A stretch of 11,506 bases of DNA from Patescibacteria group bacterium (GCA_028871265.1 JAGWNR010000009.1:1-11506); one strand, 5' to 3'; shown: positions 1-5,775, counted from the stretch's first letter. Numbers and translations are program-made. Notes: generated by a model from the letters alone, not told the origin.

Positions 1-1
1 A

Positions 2-820
2 GCAGTCGAAAGTCAGAACATAAACACACATAAAAGCGAAGCGATCTCGAGGGAGCGCGGAGGCACGGCTTCTTTTGAGAGACCTCAAGCGGCGCGACCG
101 GCGTCGCTTGGAGAAATTTCCCAGCAGGGAAATTTCGTGTCTCGCAAAGGAAGCCTGCCGGAGCGCTCAATGTCCACCGAGACTTCAAACAAGGTTTATT
201 TTGGCAACCCGAGCTATCAAATCACCGGCCTGCCCCCTTTCACCGACAACCCTTTCGCCACCATCGGCAACGACTGGAGTTTGCCACACACTGTTTTGAC
301 CGAAAAAAATTTGGCGGAATTTCATGACATCGCCGAAAAAGTGGCCGAAAAAATGCGCGAGAGTGGTTGGAAGGGATTGTTCGGTATTGACGTCATCTAT
401 GACGAAGAACGCGATGAAATGAAATTACTTGAGATAAATGCCCGCCAACCGGCTTCGACTACGTTTGAATCGCAACTACAAACAAAACTTCGAGATCAAG
501 GGATTGCAGGAACTACTATATTTGAAGCTCATCTCTCCGCGCTCGTACAAGGTCAGACCTTGTACGACAGAGGTCCGACCTTGTACATAAACGACGGCGC
601 CCAAGTCATCCAGCGCATCACCAATGTCCGACCTATGCAAAATACAAGGTCAGACCTTGTACAAGAGAGCATGGAAACCGCCGGCTATAATGTCATTCCT
701 TATAACAACACCAAACCGAACTCCGATCTCCTCCGCATCCAGAGCGATCGCGGTATCATGGAAAAACCCGGCAAATTCAACCAGCGGGGCGAAGCAATCA
801 TCAAAATTTTGGAAAAGTAA
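2..820 (+). CDS. ATP-grasp domain protein, 3' part (open to left edge)
   Basis: The frame is open from base 2 to the TAA at 818-820, so the gene probably enters from the left; a GTG at 137 is the first plausible internal start but lies inside a structured element. The recognisable part begins at NKVYFGNPSYQ (from about 190) and carries the ATP-grasp C-terminal half: GLFGIDVIYDEE, a short beta turn, then LLEINARQPAST, where Glu and Asn of ExN would bind Mg-ATP. ATP-grasp enzymes join a carboxylate to an amine or thiol through an acylphosphate; the substrate is not evident. Residues encoded by about 41-175 look unrelated to the family and match the stem-loop element at 53-168. Two further short insertions, VQGQTLYDRGPTLY and VRPMQNTRSDLVQ, are encoded by palindromic repeats. 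All three keep the frame, so the gene may still be functional. The alternative is a 5'-damaged pseudogene. Confidence 0.72.
   Translation, partial: AVESQNINTHKSEAISRERGGTASFERPQAARPASLGEISQQGNFVSRKGSLPERSMSTETSNKVYFGNPSYQITGLPPFTDNPFATIGNDWSLPHTVLTEKNLAEFHDIAEKVAEKMRESGWKGLFGIDVIYDEERDEMKLLEINARQPASTTFESQLQTKLRDQGIAGTTIFEAHLSALVQGQTLYDRGPTLYINDGAQVIQRITNVRPMQNTRSDLVQESMETAGYNVIPYNNTKPNSDLLRIQSDRGIMEKPGKFNQRGEAIIKILEK
53..168. repeat. Large multi-hairpin element inside the ATP-grasp frame
   Basis: The outer arms pair over a long interrupted stem: 53-58 (gagcgc) with 163-168, 62-65 with 156-159, and 67-76 with 146-155, continuing through gaga/tctc (77-80 with 140-143). Inside are two hairpins: 87-95 with 101-109 (nine pairs including one G-T), and a perfect ten-base-pair hairpin 113-122/127-136 with loop agca. 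The element is G+C rich and the encoded residues are low in hydrophobics, unlike the flanking ATP-grasp protein. It behaves like an inserted palindromic element that happens to stay open in the gene's frame. Structure is seen; mobility is inferred. Confidence 0.6.
543..586 (-). repeat. Palindromic repeat, copy 1 (inverted orientation, intragenic)
   Basis: A 25-base palindrome at 543-567 has 12-base arms around a central A (core arms GTACAAGGTC and GACCTTGTAC). It is followed by a decayed second copy, AGGTCCGACCTTGTAC, at 571-586. Read on the minus strand, the order decayed copy then perfect copy matches the units at 627-662 and 846-882. In the ATP-grasp frame it encodes VQGQTLYDRGPTLY. The palindrome has no stop codon in any of its six frames. 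Confidence 0.8.
627..662 (+). repeat. Palindromic repeat, copy 2 (intragenic)
   Basis: The unit consists of a decayed half, GTCCGACCTATGC, a short AAAA spacer and a perfect palindrome at 643-661 (nine-base arms around A652). It lines up base for base with the unit at 846-882, differing at only a few positions. In the ATP-grasp frame it is read as VRPMQNTRSDLVQ, a different frame of the palindrome from copy 1, so the same element has been accepted in one gene in two reading frames. Confidence 0.8.
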
Positions 821-845
821 AACAATAAGCTATTATTTATACAAG

Positions 846-882
846 GTTCGACCTGTGCAAAGTACAAGGTCTGACCTTGTAC
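846..882 (+). repeat. Palindromic repeat, copy 3 (intergenic)
   Basis: The unit GTTCGACCTGTGC, AAA, then a perfect palindrome at 862-882 (ten-base arms around T872) matches the intragenic unit at 627-662. It fills most of the 68-base gap between the ATP-grasp stop and the ATG at 889, ending six bases before that start. In RNA it would form a ten-base-pair hairpin beside the start codon and could affect initiation there (inference). Confidence 0.8.
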
Positions 883-888
883 AAAATC

Positions 889-1665
889 ATGAACCTCAAA
901 CTCCTCTCACAACCGGCATTCGACACAATCGATCAATATTTGCATTTTAAAATCGGCGCCGCTGAATGTGCTGTTCCCTATTACAACAATCGACATTTAA
1001 AACAACGCGCCGCATTGCGCGCCACTATCGGTAAAGGCTCGCCCCGAGAAATTTTTGACGAAACGGAAATTTTGGGCCTGCGCCAAGGTATCAAGCCCAA
1101 CATGTGGAACGATAAAATTTTGAAAGAATTCATGTGCGACCATAATATCGGCATTGACTGCTCCGGTTTCGCCTACTATGTTTTAGCCACCGAAAACAAA
1201 GTGCGCGGCTTTGGTTCTCTGGACAAACATCTGCATTTCAATGGTCGCGGCATTTTAGGTGCATTGCGCGCTAAATTGCGCCCGATCGAAAATGCCGACG
1301 TCACCGTTTTTGCCAGTGACAAAAATAGTATCGCCCTGCCCTGGCAAAAAACCGCACCTGGAGATTTTATCACTATGACCGGCGCAGAAATTGAACGCAA
1401 CCACATACTGGTCGTCGATCGCGTCGAATATCAGAATTTTGTGCCGATAGTTATCCACTATGTAAACGCCATTGCTTGGCCGGAAGACGGCCAATACGGT
1501 CACGGCATCCGCCCCGGTAAAATTGAAATTCTGAATCCAAAAAAAACTTTGCTCGAGCAAAAATGGATTGAAAAAGAAAAAACCGGTGATGAAAACCCGA
1601 CCTATTTGCGTGCCAAAATTTCAACGACAGAAGTTAGGAGGTTAAGTTGGTGGCAACAACCATGA
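889..1665 (+). CDS. NlpC/P60-like cysteine peptidase family protein
   Basis: The product has 258 residues. GIDCSGFAYYVL places the candidate nucleophile Cys at about residue 91, and NHILVVDRVEY places a His at about 172; with the preceding PGDF this follows the NlpC/P60 order DCSGF ... PGD ... H. NlpC/P60 enzymes usually cleave the D-Glu/diaminopimelate bond of cell-wall peptides. No signal peptide or membrane segment is visible, so the protein would act in the cytoplasm or be exported in another way. The ATG at 889 is preferred over the TTG at 877, which lies inside the palindromic repeat. The TGA at 1663-1665 overlaps the next gene's ATG as ATGA, indicating coupled translation. The residues around the N-terminus and the tail after 200 are not recognised. 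Amidase or transglutaminase-like relatives remain possible. Confidence 0.6.
   Translation: MNLKLLSQPAFDTIDQYLHFKIGAAECAVPYYNNRHLKQRAALRATIGKGSPREIFDETEILGLRQGIKPNMWNDKILKEFMCDHNIGIDCSGFAYYVLATENKVRGFGSLDKHLHFNGRGILGALRAKLRPIENADVTVFASDKNSIALPWQKTAPGDFITMTGAEIERNHILVVDRVEYQNFVPIVIHYVNAIAWPEDGQYGHGIRPGKIEILNPKKTLLEQKWIEKEKTGDENPTYLRAKISTTEVRRLSWWQQP
1636..1641 (+). promoter_or_regulatory. Strong Shine-Dalgarno AGGAGG inside the preceding gene
   Basis: AGGAGG is the only perfect ribosome binding site noticed in the window. It sits 8 bases before a GTG at 1650, 5 bases before a TTG at 1647, and 20 bases before the ATG at 1662. It may serve a GTG start giving four extra N-terminal residues, or load ribosomes for the coupled ATGA start. 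Confidence 0.5.
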
Positions 1666-2135
1666 CTACTTATGTAGCACTATTGCGAGGAATCGGCCCC
1701 AGCAATCCGAATATGCACGGCAAAAAACTACGCAGCGTCTTTGAAAAGTTGGGTTTCAAGAAAGTCCTGACGCTTTTATCCAGTGGCAACGTCATTTTTG
1801 ATTCGGGCTCAAAGAATGTAAGGGCGCTAGAATTAAAAATTGAAAAAGCTCTCAAGGCTCATCTTGATATTAACAGTCCCGCTTACATCCGCAGTCAGCA
1901 TGAGCTTGAACTTATAATAAAGAAAGACCCTTTCAAAGGAGCCAGACATTCCGGTAATTCTTATCTGATTGTTTCTTTTTTAAAGAGAAAACCATGGGAA
2001 ATATACGGTAACATCGACATCACCCAGAAATCCGGACCGCAATTCATGCGCGACATCGAAAAGAAATTCGGCAAAGACGTCACTACCAGAACATGGAAAA
2101 CGGTGCAGAGAATTGTAGAAAAAATGCAGGAATAG
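1662..2135 (+). CDS. DUF1697 family protein
   Basis: The product has 157 residues starting MTTYVALLRGIGPSN. The ALLRGI start, followed by LRSVFEKLGFKKVLTLLSSGNVIFDS, is the hallmark of the DUF1697 family (usual form ALLRGINVGG ... LGF..V.TY.QSGNVVF). Members run about 170-180 residues and have no established function. The ATG at 1662 matches the family start and overlaps the upstream stop as ATGA; the GTG at 1650 has the better-spaced ribosome binding site. The terminal WKTVQRIVEKM resembles the family's usual TxRNW.TV.kL end. It is probably co-transcribed with the peptidase gene, but no functional link is known. Confidence 0.85.
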   Translation: MTTYVALLRGIGPSNPNMHGKKLRSVFEKLGFKKVLTLLSSGNVIFDSGSKNVRALELKIEKALKAHLDINSPAYIRSQHELELIIKKDPFKGARHSGNSYLIVSFLKRKPWEIYGNIDITQKSGPQFMRDIEKKFGKDVTTRTWKTVQRIVEKMQE

Positions 2136-2186
2136 CTACATGTAATTTTGCAAAATATTATAGTATTTACCATAATTGGACAACTA

Positions 2187-2215
2187 TTGACTTTTATGTC
2201 GTTATATGATAGACT
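2187..2215 (+). promoter_or_regulatory. Predicted promoter for the small membrane protein gene
   Basis: TTGACT at 2187-2192, a 17-base spacer, and TAGACT at 2210-2215 give a sigma-70-like promoter. The ATG follows 9 bases after the -10 box, so the leader would be at most a few bases. An overlapping TATGAT at 2205-2210 is an alternative -10. Confidence 0.45.
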
Positions 2216-2224
2216 TTAACGTAG

Positions 2225-2470
2225 ATGAATACATTACCCCAGCTCTTTGAGGCTCTCGTAGCCTTTGCCTTGGCCGCAACAATCATGATTTGCGTACTGC
2301 TACGCATGTGTCAGCAATCGGCCTTGGCAAAAAAATTCATTTCGTGGGAATTCAAAACTCTCGCGAAAATCGTCCGATGGTTTTTCAGAAACCTATTTCA
2401 AGCCATCGGTGACCTCTTCCATTATCTCGCAAAAGAGTGCGGGCAGAAGAAGAAAAATAACAACCCTTAA
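2225..2470 (+). CDS. Small single-pass membrane protein, unknown function
   Basis: The product has 81 residues. An N-terminal hydrophobic helix at about 8-27 (EALVAFALAATIMICVLL) is followed by Arg and Lys, which suggests an inner-membrane anchor with the rest in the cytoplasm. The remainder is basic and amphipathic with many aromatics (WEFKTLAKIVRWFFRNLFQAIGDLFHYL), so a second membrane-surface helix is possible, and the tail is QKKKNNNP. I do not recognise a family. A predicted promoter precedes it and an intrinsic terminator follows directly; its final Pro codon and stop lie inside the first 68-bp direct repeat. Confidence 0.6.
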   Translation: MNTLPQLFEALVAFALAATIMICVLLRMCQQSALAKKFISWEFKTLAKIVRWFFRNLFQAIGDLFHYLAKECGQKKKNNNP

Positions 2471-2531
2471 CCAATTTCGAGCGGCCTCAAAACCCGCTCG
2501 ATTTTATTTTAAAGATAAAAGTAAATTATAT
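2464..2531. repeat. 68-bp direct repeat, left copy
   Basis: This copy matches 3873-3940 at 67 of 68 bases, the one difference being G2514 against A3923, and both copies point the same way. It covers the last codons of the small membrane protein gene, the terminator hairpin and the last two codons (ATA TAA) of the minus-strand peptidase gene. It therefore sits between two convergent 3' ends. Confidence 0.9.
2477..2510 (+). terminator. Intrinsic terminator after the small membrane protein gene
   Basis: The perfect eight-base-pair stem TCGAGCGG / CCGCTCGA (2477-2484 with 2494-2501) has a nine-base loop and is followed by TTTTATTTT. It begins seven bases after the stop codon. The minus-strand side lacks a good T tract, so it is a better terminator for the plus strand. 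Confidence 0.75.
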
Positions 2532-3407
2532 GCCGGATGAATTTATAAGTTCAATAAATGTGCTTTCCGTTTCTGAGGTAATGGCTTGAAAAAAATGCTT
2601 CATTCTATTATCTATTCCTGTGTCGGCAATATAATTTTTACGAGCATACAACAAATGTTCAACTGTAAATCTTTCTGACCCCTTCAAACCAAAATAATTT
2701 TTTAGTTGAGACATTCTTTCGGCTATTTCATTCCCTGACATAAGGTAAAGTATGGTTTTTTGCTTCATCTGCTCCTTGTCTAATTCTTCACCGAATTCAT
2801 CATCTGAATCGTCTTTCCTGTGAGCCATTTTGTCCATTTCAAAATCTGCATCGCTATATTCTATTTTTGTCGTATCAAATCCTTTAGAAAAATAATCGCG
2901 AAGATCTCCATATTTTCTGATTATGTGACCCTTTTCGTGTGAAAGTATAATGTTCATTTGTCGTGCAGATGGTTTTTCTTTGGTCCATGGCATTTTCCAA
3001 TTTAATGGAATACAGCCTTCATCCGGCTCGTTAGCAGAAAAATCTATGGGAGTTTCTGTTGCTGCGAGGTTTATTCTCTCGGTCAAATCGTTCTCAATTT
3101 CCTCTTTACTTTTTGCTCGATAATTTTTTGGCTCATATTCCGGATCGCTTGACGTGTATATCACACCCTCCTCGTCTTTGAAACATTTTAAATTTGGCTG
3201 GTTTGGAAGAACGAAAGGTGTGAAAATATGCTTTTGAATTCGTTCCGCTTCAACACATTCATTCTGATATAACATATCGATTAATTGCCTCTTTATGATT
3301 GGATCATTTAGTCGTTCAAGTAAAAGCAAACAATGATCGCCTTCAAAATTTGCTTCTTTTTCTACCGTTTTTTGATGTGGAAATTGTTCCATACTACTTT
3401 TTAACAT
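2526..3407 (-). CDS. HExxH zinc-metallopeptidase-like protein, unknown family
   Basis: The product has 293 residues. MNIILSHEKGHIIRKYG (about 151-167) contains HEKGH, the zinc-binding HExxH signature in a helix-like setting. Later GNEIAERMSQLKNYFG (225-240) offers glutamates (227, 230) that could be the third zinc ligand, as in gluzincin-type enzymes. Between them lies an acidic stretch, DADFEMDKMAHRKDDSDDEFGEELDKE. No signal peptide or membrane segment is seen, so it is probably cytoplasmic. The N-terminal 130 residues are not recognised. The ATG at 3407 overlaps the coiled-coil gene's stop; an ATG at 3392 begins one base after that stop and is an equally good coupled start. Its stop lies inside the left direct repeat. 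Substrate and role are unknown; no inhibitor or immunity gene is apparent beyond the coiled-coil partner. Confidence 0.6.
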   Translation of the reverse strand: MLKSSMEQFPHQKTVEKEANFEGDHCLLLLERLNDPIIKRQLIDMLYQNECVEAERIQKHIFTPFVLPNQPNLKCFKDEEGVIYTSSDPEYEPKNYRAKSKEEIENDLTERINLAATETPIDFSANEPDEGCIPLNWKMPWTKEKPSARQMNIILSHEKGHIIRKYGDLRDYFSKGFDTTKIEYSDADFEMDKMAHRKDDSDDEFGEELDKEQMKQKTILYLMSGNEIAERMSQLKNYFGLKGSERFTVEHLLYARKNYIADTGIDNRMKHFFQAITSETESTFIELINSSGI

Positions 3408-3747
3408 TTCTCATGGCATTTTGATATTCCTGTTGAATCTTTGAAAGTTCCTGATTTTTCCTAGTCTGTTCTTGCTTTATTTTATTCACTTCATCGGTAT
3501 ATTTACGCACATTTCTGTCAACTTCTAGAAGTTTAGTTTTTGCCTGCTGAATTTCTGACTTCAATTTCTGTATTTCAAGTTCCTTCTGTTTTAACTCTGG
3601 TTCTTTTTTGATTACCGTTTCAAGTCTCTGCTTTTCTGTAGTAGCAGTCTGCAAAGCTGTCTTCTTTTGAGTGAGATCGCTGTTTTCTTTTAGAATTTAC
3701 CTTTTCAACTGATCAATGGCTTGGGTAAGATTTGATGAATTCATCAT
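3394..3747 (-). pseudogene. Coiled-coil protein gene interrupted by an in-frame TAA
   Basis: From the ATG at 3747 (an adjacent ATG lies at 3744) the frame reads MMNSSNLTQAIDQLKR, then TAA at 3697-3699, then ILKENSDLTQKKTALQ and on, without a frame change, to the stop at 3394. Both parts have heptad-like spacing of Leu and Ile and are rich in Lys, Glu and Gln, so they look like one coiled coil of about 117 residues split by a single nonsense codon. A TTG at 3654 could restart an 86-residue product with AAGAAG upstream. Explanations are a true nonsense mutation, a base-call error, or restart. It overlaps the peptidase gene by 14 bases, which suggests the two proteins work together. Function is unknown. 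Confidence 0.55.
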
Positions 3748-3786
3748 GATATTTATTGTTATTAACGTTTAATCAAAAGAATTCCT

Positions 3787-3826
3787 CACCGCTTCTGCGG
3801 TGTAATTCATTAAACAGATTATACCA
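3787..3826 (-). promoter_or_regulatory. Extended -10 promoter and leader hairpin for the cassette genes
   Basis: On the minus strand TGGTATAAT (3826 down to 3818) is an extended -10 box; the only -35 candidate, TTGAGT, is 14 bases upstream and poorly spaced. Transcription would start near 3811, leaving an untranslated leader of about 64 bases that contains the perfect six-base-pair hairpin CACCGC/GCGGTG (3787-3792 with 3797-3802). The promoter lies inside the right-hand end of the repeat-bounded unit, so the unit carries its own expression signal. Confidence 0.5.
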
Positions 3827-3872
3827 CTTTCATCTACACTCAACCACAAATTTTCTTCACTTGTCCATGCAC

Positions 3873-3940
3873 CCCTTAACCAATTTCGAGCGGCCTCAAA
3901 ACCCGCTCGATTTTATTTTAAAAATAAAAGTAAATTATAT
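3873..3940. repeat. 68-bp direct repeat, right copy
   Basis: This copy matches 2464-2531 with one mismatch and includes a second complete copy of the terminator hairpin (3886-3893 with 3903-3910, then TTTTATTTT). No plus-strand gene ends before it, so the hairpin appears displaced. It stands about 40 bases upstream of the mraY promoter and would insulate mraY from upstream transcription. Confidence 0.9.
3886..3919 (+). terminator. Second copy of the intrinsic terminator, upstream of mraY
   Basis: The eight-base-pair stem, nine-base loop and T-rich tail are the same as at 2477-2510. It terminates no visible plus-strand gene and is best explained as part of the duplicated repeat. Confidence 0.65.
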
Positions 3941-3977
3941 ATCACTGATGCAATAATTTTAAAAATTTTTTTTAATG

Positions 3978-3986
3978 TGGTAATAT
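3978..3986 (+). promoter_or_regulatory. Extended -10 promoter of mraY
   Basis: TGGTAATAT (TG at 3978-3979, -10 box at 3981-3986) has the extended -10 form; no convincing -35 box is visible in the A+T-rich run upstream. The box overlaps the ATG at 3985 and lies seven bases before the ATG at 3994, so the transcript should begin at or next to 3994. Confidence 0.55.
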
Positions 3987-3993
3987 GTTATAC

Positions 3994-5121
3994 ATGATCA
4001 ATTTTCTCCAGACCACCGGAGATTTGGCCAATATCATCGGCTTTATTGTCTTTTCGGCGCTATTCGCTTTTGCTTGGGCGCCACTTTTGACCGCCATTCT
4101 ATACCGTTTTCATATCGCCAAAGCGCCGAAATATGAATTGGCCGGCATGGAAAATCGCGCCAGCAAAAATGGCACACCGATCATGGGCGGTTTACTGGTC
4201 ATAATCACAGTCGCTCTATTTACCTATCTTTTTGACTGGTCGCGCGCCTACACATGGGTACCGGTCGGCGTCATGCTCCTATCCGCTTTCCTGGGCGGCA
4301 TTGATGACATTATGAATATTTATGGTCATGAACGCAGGTCGCGCAAGCTAGGTCAAGTCATTACATTAATCCGCGTCCACAGAGAATTTCGCATGCGCTT
4401 GTGGTATGCGCTCACCTTGCCTTGGACGGCTTTCAAACGACTCTCCGCCTGGCTCGGCTCGCGACCCGGCAAAGGCGTGTTGGTCCACGAAAAACTGATT
4501 TTCCAATTCATTGCAGGCGCTACCGCGGCCTGGTGGATTTACTCGAAACTGGGTCCGGCCTGGCACTATTTGTATTTGCCGTTCGGTCCGGACGTTTATC
4601 TGGGGCCTTGGCTCATTCCTGCAATCATTTTCATTGTCATGTTCACCGCTAACGCGGTCAATATCGCCGATGGTATGGATGGTCTGGCCGGTGGTATGGG
4701 AATCATTACTTTTTCCGCTCTGACCTTGCTCTCTTGGACAAACGGCTTTGGCGAGATTGCCATCATGAACGCTATCACCGTCGGTGCACTGGTCGCATAC
4801 ACGTATTTCAACATCAAACCGGCGCGGTTCATGATGGGTGACGTCGGCAGTTTGGGATTGGGCGCACTCTTGGCGGTTAACACCTTGGCCATTGGCGAAA
4901 TCAGTTCGATATTTTTCCTAGGCTTTATGTTTTACATTGAAGCCCTGACCGTGGTTATCCAAGTGTTCGGTCGCGCCTTTTTTGGCCGCCGTATTTTCAA
5001 GATGGCGCCACTACACCATCATTTTGAGCTTTCTGGCTGGAGTGAAGAAAAGACGATTATGCGGTTTTGGATAATACATTTTATTTTCGTGGTATTAGGA
5101 GTATGGCTAGCGTTACATTAA
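3994..5121 (+). CDS. mraY: MraY, phospho-MurNAc-pentapeptide transferase
   Basis: This integral membrane enzyme transfers phospho-MurNAc-peptide from UDP to undecaprenyl phosphate, making lipid I at the cytoplasmic face of the membrane. Counting from the ATG at 3985, the family motifs are in order: KNGTPIMGG (61-69), DD at 107-108 in GGIDDIMN, NIADGMDGLAGG (226-237), FMMGDVGSLGLG (282-293) and MAPLHHHFELSGWSEEK (340-356) with the His triplet. About ten hydrophobic segments fit the known topology. The cytoplasmic loop after the DD motif is unusual: about 55 residues rather than about a dozen separate DD from KGVLVHEKLIFQ, and the extra part is basic (HERRSRK ... RLSAWLGSRPGK). The start at 3994 is chosen because the promoter's -10 box overlaps the ATG at 3985; using 3985 adds three residues. 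The following gene begins on the next base after the stop, so the two form an operon. Confidence 0.95.
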   Translation: MINFLQTTGDLANIIGFIVFSALFAFAWAPLLTAILYRFHIAKAPKYELAGMENRASKNGTPIMGGLLVIITVALFTYLFDWSRAYTWVPVGVMLLSAFLGGIDDIMNIYGHERRSRKLGQVITLIRVHREFRMRLWYALTLPWTAFKRLSAWLGSRPGKGVLVHEKLIFQFIAGATAAWWIYSKLGPAWHYLYLPFGPDVYLGPWLIPAIIFIVMFTANAVNIADGMDGLAGGMGIITFSALTLLSWTNGFGEIAIMNAITVGALVAYTYFNIKPARFMMGDVGSLGLGALLAVNTLAIGEISSIFFLGFMFYIEALTVVIQVFGRAFFGRRIFKMAPLHHHFELSGWSEEKTIMRFWIIHFIFVVLGVWLALH

Positions 5122-5775
5122 ATGAATTACTTAACCTGGAAAGAAGAAAAAATAACTGATTTCTCCGAAAACGCTGTTTCGGACATGTATAATCGTGGTT
5201 TCGTCTTTACCAGACTAGGCCGTGGCATCATGCACCAGACACGGAGCGTGCGCATTAATCTGGAAAAATTTCACTTGACCAGCGAAAATCGTCGTCTGCT
5301 CAAAAAAGGTGCGGACATCATTTTGGAAAAGAAAACCCTCCCCCTCACCGACTATTCCTGGAAAATTGGCAAAATGGCAAAGGATTTCTATGACGCCAAG
5401 GCCGAACCGGGCACTTTCACTGCCAACAAGACCAAAGAGTTGGTAACTGTGTCGGATAATTTCAATGTCTTCTTGTCATATTCCCGCGAAAAAGAAACAG
5501 AACCGCTGGGCTATGCCATCTGCTACGGCACTACTGACATGCTGCATTATTGCTATCCTTTTTATGATTTGAAAAAAGCGCCACGCGACATGGGTCTCAT
5601 CATGATGACCAAGGCGATCAAAGACGCCAATGAGACCGGCCGGCGCTATCTGTATTTGGGCTCGCTCCAGCGACCGAATGATACATACAAACTGCAATTT
5701 GAAGGCATAGAATGGTTTGATGGTAAAAAATGGCGGACGGATTTGGAGGAGGTGAAGAAAATTTTGACAAAGTAA
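5122..5775 (+). CDS. GNAT-fold, aminoacyl-tRNA-protein-transferase-like protein
   Basis: The product has 217 residues and its ATG follows the mraY stop with no gap. The C-terminal half looks like a GNAT acyltransferase core of the arginyl/leucyl-tRNA-protein transferase type: LGYAICYGTTDMLHYCYPFYDL (about 133-154), then GLIMMTKAIKDANETGRRYLYLG, and YKLQFEGIEWFDGKKW near the end, which recalls the Y-LG ... YK..F...E pattern of Ate/Bpt enzymes. The N-terminal part is not recognised. Such enzymes move an amino acid from tRNA to an acceptor. The tight link to mraY raises the possibility that the acceptor is a peptidoglycan precursor, as for FemX/MurM-type enzymes, but this is inference; N-end-rule tagging or plain N-acetylation are alternatives. 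Confidence 0.55.
   Translation: MNYLTWKEEKITDFSENAVSDMYNRGFVFTRLGRGIMHQTRSVRINLEKFHLTSENRRLLKKGADIILEKKTLPLTDYSWKIGKMAKDFYDAKAEPGTFTANKTKELVTVSDNFNVFLSYSREKETEPLGYAICYGTTDMLHYCYPFYDLKKAPRDMGLIMMTKAIKDANETGRRYLYLGSLQRPNDTYKLQFEGIEWFDGKKWRTDLEEVKKILTK

Larger units (their letters stand above)
2464..3940. mobile_element. Repeat-bounded cassette (putative integrated or duplicated unit)
   Basis: Two 68-bp direct repeats bound about 1.34 kb that hold only minus-strand genes: a metallopeptidase-like protein and an interrupted coiled-coil protein. The interior is visibly richer in A+T than mraY or the NlpC/P60 gene next to it. Recombination between the repeats would remove 1409 bases and leave one repeat, joining the small membrane gene and its terminator directly to the mraY promoter. 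No integrase or transposase lies inside, so the repeats could be attachment-site-like, or could have arisen by duplication during homologous import. Mobility is inferred. Confidence 0.45.

Noticed and set aside
75..299. 74-codon frame at the left end
   Set aside because: It runs through the stem-loop element and then out of frame across the ATP-grasp coding region; no protein features.
543..882. CRISPR array
   Set aside because: The repeats are palindromes with irregular spacing and orientation, and the intervening sequence is protein coding.
624..950. Overlapping 108-codon plus-strand frame
   Set aside because: It is open because the palindromic repeats lack stops in all frames; it overlaps the ATP-grasp and peptidase genes and has no recognisable content.
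3756..3956. 66-codon plus-strand frame before mraY
   Set aside because: It crosses the cassette promoter, the direct repeat and its terminator; composition is not protein-like and there is no start signal.
4366..4892. Several frames within mraY on either strand
   Set aside because: They are shadows of a clear, fully motif-bearing mraY gene.
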